NCBI RefSeq assembly: GCF_030388325.1
Contig: NZ_CP103794.1
Location: 496,001 to 560,000 of the forward strand
Length of the DNA: 64,000 bases
From: Flavobacterium johnsoniae
Lineage (GTDB): Bacteria > Bacteroidota > Bacteroidia > Flavobacteriales > Flavobacteriaceae
Reading direction: 5' to 3'
Shown here: positions 62,801 through 64,000 of the stretch, piece after piece
Position numbering within the stretch: the first letter of the stretch is position 1
Layout: each line of letters opens with the position of its first letter
Translations under genes and position numbers: made by a program
The notes under the pieces: model-generated
Database searches by the model: none
What the model was told of the DNA's origin: nothing
Seen by the model: the letters and a program-made list of their open reading frames with translations, nothing else

Positions 62801-64000
62801 TTAAACCACTCTTATCACAAAGTAATTCTTCTTTCCACTTTGCAATAACACAAACTGATTATTAATTAAATCATTTGCAGTCAAAACAAAATCTTCTTTT
62901 ATTTTTTCTCTATTTACAGAAATAGAATTTGCCGTTAAAGCTCTTCTCGCTTCTCCGTTTGATTTAAAGAAACCTGTTTTTTCGTTTAAAACAGCAATAA
63001 TTTCCAAACCGTTTTCTAAATCTGCTTTTGCGATTTCAGCTTGCGGAACTCCGTCAAAAACTTCCAAGAAAGTAGCTTCATCCAATTTCTTCAAATCTTC
63101 TGCCGTTGAATTTCCAAACAAAATATTCGAAGCCTGAATTGCTTTTTCTAATTCTTCACGATTGTGAACAAAAACAGTAATTTCTTCTGCCAATTTCTTT
63201 TGTAAAACTCTTAAATGCGGAGCTGTTTTGTGTTCTTCGATCAATGCATCAATTGTATCTTTATCTAAGAAAGTAAAGATTTTGATGTATTTCTCAGCAT
63301 CAACATCTGTTGTATTTACCCAAAATTGGTAAAATTTATAAACTGAAGTTTTATCAGCATCTAACCAAACATTTCCACCTTCAGATTTCCCGAATTTAGA
63401 ACCGTCTGCTTTTGTAATTAAAGGTGTTGTTAAAGCATACGCTTTTGCATTTTCTCCTCCCATTCTACGAACTAATTCTGTTCCCGTGGTAATATTACCC
63501 CATTGGTCAGAACCTCCCATTTGCAGAATACAATTGTTGTTTTTATATAAATGATAAAAATCGTAACCTTGAATTAACTGATATGTAAATTCTGTAAAAG
63601 ACATTCCCTCACCTTCTCCGCTAAATCTCTTTTTTACAGAATCTTTAGCCATCATATAATTTACAGTGATTCTTTTTCCAACTTCACGTGCAAAATCGAT
63701 AAAAGAGAATTCTTTCATCCAATCGTAGTTATTTACCATAACTGGCGCATTTGCTTCGTTTGAATTGAAATCTAAGAAACGAGACAGAACACTTTTAATT
63801 CCCGCCACGTTTTTAGCCAAAGCTTCTTCGTCAAGCAAGTTTCTTTCATCAGATTTACCAGAAGGATCTCCGATCATTCCTGTTGCTCCACCAACTAAAG
63901 CAATCGGTCTGTGTCCGAAATTCTTTAAGTGAACCAATAAAATAATCTGAACCATACTTCCGATATGCAGTGAATCAGCAGTTGGATCAAAACCAATATA
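62801..64000 (-). CDS. tyrS: Tyrosyl-tRNA synthetase (5' end outside the window)
   Basis: The frame runs to the right window edge, and the internal ATG at 63955 is not the start. Visible upstream residues [15 protein letters not shown] contain the HIGH-type signature (HIGS). Later come [27 protein letters not shown] and [13 protein letters not shown] (KMSKS-type loop). The C-terminal S4 RNA-binding domain includes [20 protein letters not shown]. About 400 residues are visible, and only roughly 30 are missing. It charges tRNA-Tyr in the cytoplasm. Confidence 0.95.
   Translation of the reverse strand, partial: YIGFDPTADSLHIGSMVQIILLVHLKNFGHRPIALVGGATGMIGDPSGKSDERNLLDEEALAKNVAGIKSVLSRFLDFNSNEANAPVMVNNYDWMKEFSFIDFAREVGKRITVNYMMAKDSVKKRFSGEGEGMSFTEFTYQLIQGYDFYHLYKNNNCILQMGGSDQWGNITTGTELVRRMGGENAKAYALTTPLITKADGSKFGKSEGGNVWLDADKTSVYKFYQFWVNTTDVDAEKYIKIFTFLDKDTIDALIEEHKTAPHLRVLQKKLAEEITVFVHNREELEKAIQASNILFGNSTAEDLKKLDEATFLEVFDGVPQAEIAKADLENGLEIIAVLNEKTGFFKSNGEARRALTANSISVNREKIKEDFVLTANDLINNQFVLLQSGKKNYFVIRVV

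Noticed and set aside
1..64000. tRNA genes, insertion sequences, prophage or plasmid origin
   Set aside because: I saw no tRNA-like T-arm contexts with cloverleaf potential, no transposase or phage proteins, and no iteron arrays. The repeats found are short spacer palindromes.

Overview
The window looks like a chromosomal segment of a Flavobacterium-type member of the Bacteroidota. The DNA is AT-rich, with dense genes and short spacers full of dispersed inverted repeats. Promoters match the Bacteroidota -7 motif TAnnTTTG. Family-specific proteins are present: a type IX secretion sorting domain, a TonB-dependent receptor with a carboxypeptidase-like N-terminus, CSSDD-type lipoproteins, a DAHP synthase fused to a C-terminal chorismate mutase, DUF3109, and a DUF1800/DUF1501 pair. 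I see no rRNA, tRNA, insertion sequence, prophage or CRISPR array.

Layout. 1-9.1 kb: two serine hydrolases of the beta-lactamase family (the first cut by the window edge), a penicillin-acylase-like hydrolase, an AsmA-like membrane protein, a GIY-YIG protein, an unusual Cys-containing TIM-barrel-like protein and a glycine-zipper lipoprotein. 9.4-23.6 kb (minus strand): kynU, queA, aroA, a MazG-like pyrophosphohydrolase, four tandem DUF3857/transglutaminase-like exported proteins, dtd and rsgA. 23.8-28.2 kb (minus strand): a Phe/Tyr biosynthetic operon in the order prephenate dehydratase, aminotransferase, prephenate dehydrogenase, DAHP synthase/chorismate mutase. It is preceded by what looks like a complete transcription attenuator: promoter, a 26-codon leader peptide with six Phe and two Tyr codons, an antiterminator arm and an intrinsic terminator just before the first gene. 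28.5-36.7 kb: the DUF1501/DUF1800 pair, small unknown proteins, ribonucleotide reductase (nrdB, nrdA) and a DUF3109 protein. 37-47 kb: housekeeping and membrane genes (MarC, S41 protease, dCMP deaminase, HupE/UreJ-like, TerB-like, fbp, GNAT, aspartate kinase, SdpI-like). 47-52.7 kb: a very large predicted outer-membrane protein, an Ala/Lys-rich exported protein and a glycosyltransferase.

52.8-61.1 kb looks like a phosphate-responsive locus: an OprO/OprP-like porin, a PhoR-like kinase, a PhoB-like regulator, a TonB-dependent receptor, a surface lipoprotein and a small T9SS-domain protein. Upstream of the porin, the receptor and the lipoprotein I find TAACA-like half-sites repeated every 11 bp. 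They sit in fixed phase (18 bp, or 18 plus 11 bp) with a TCTTTGCA or TCTTTGCAC -7 region, as expected for PhoB-type sites. The window ends with a LuxE-like acyl-adenylating protein, a small membrane protein and tyrS, which runs off the right edge.

The two most interesting signals are the Phe attenuator and the phased Pho-box promoters. Next is the DUF3857 cluster, in which three of four paralogues have lost the transglutaminase Cys and His.
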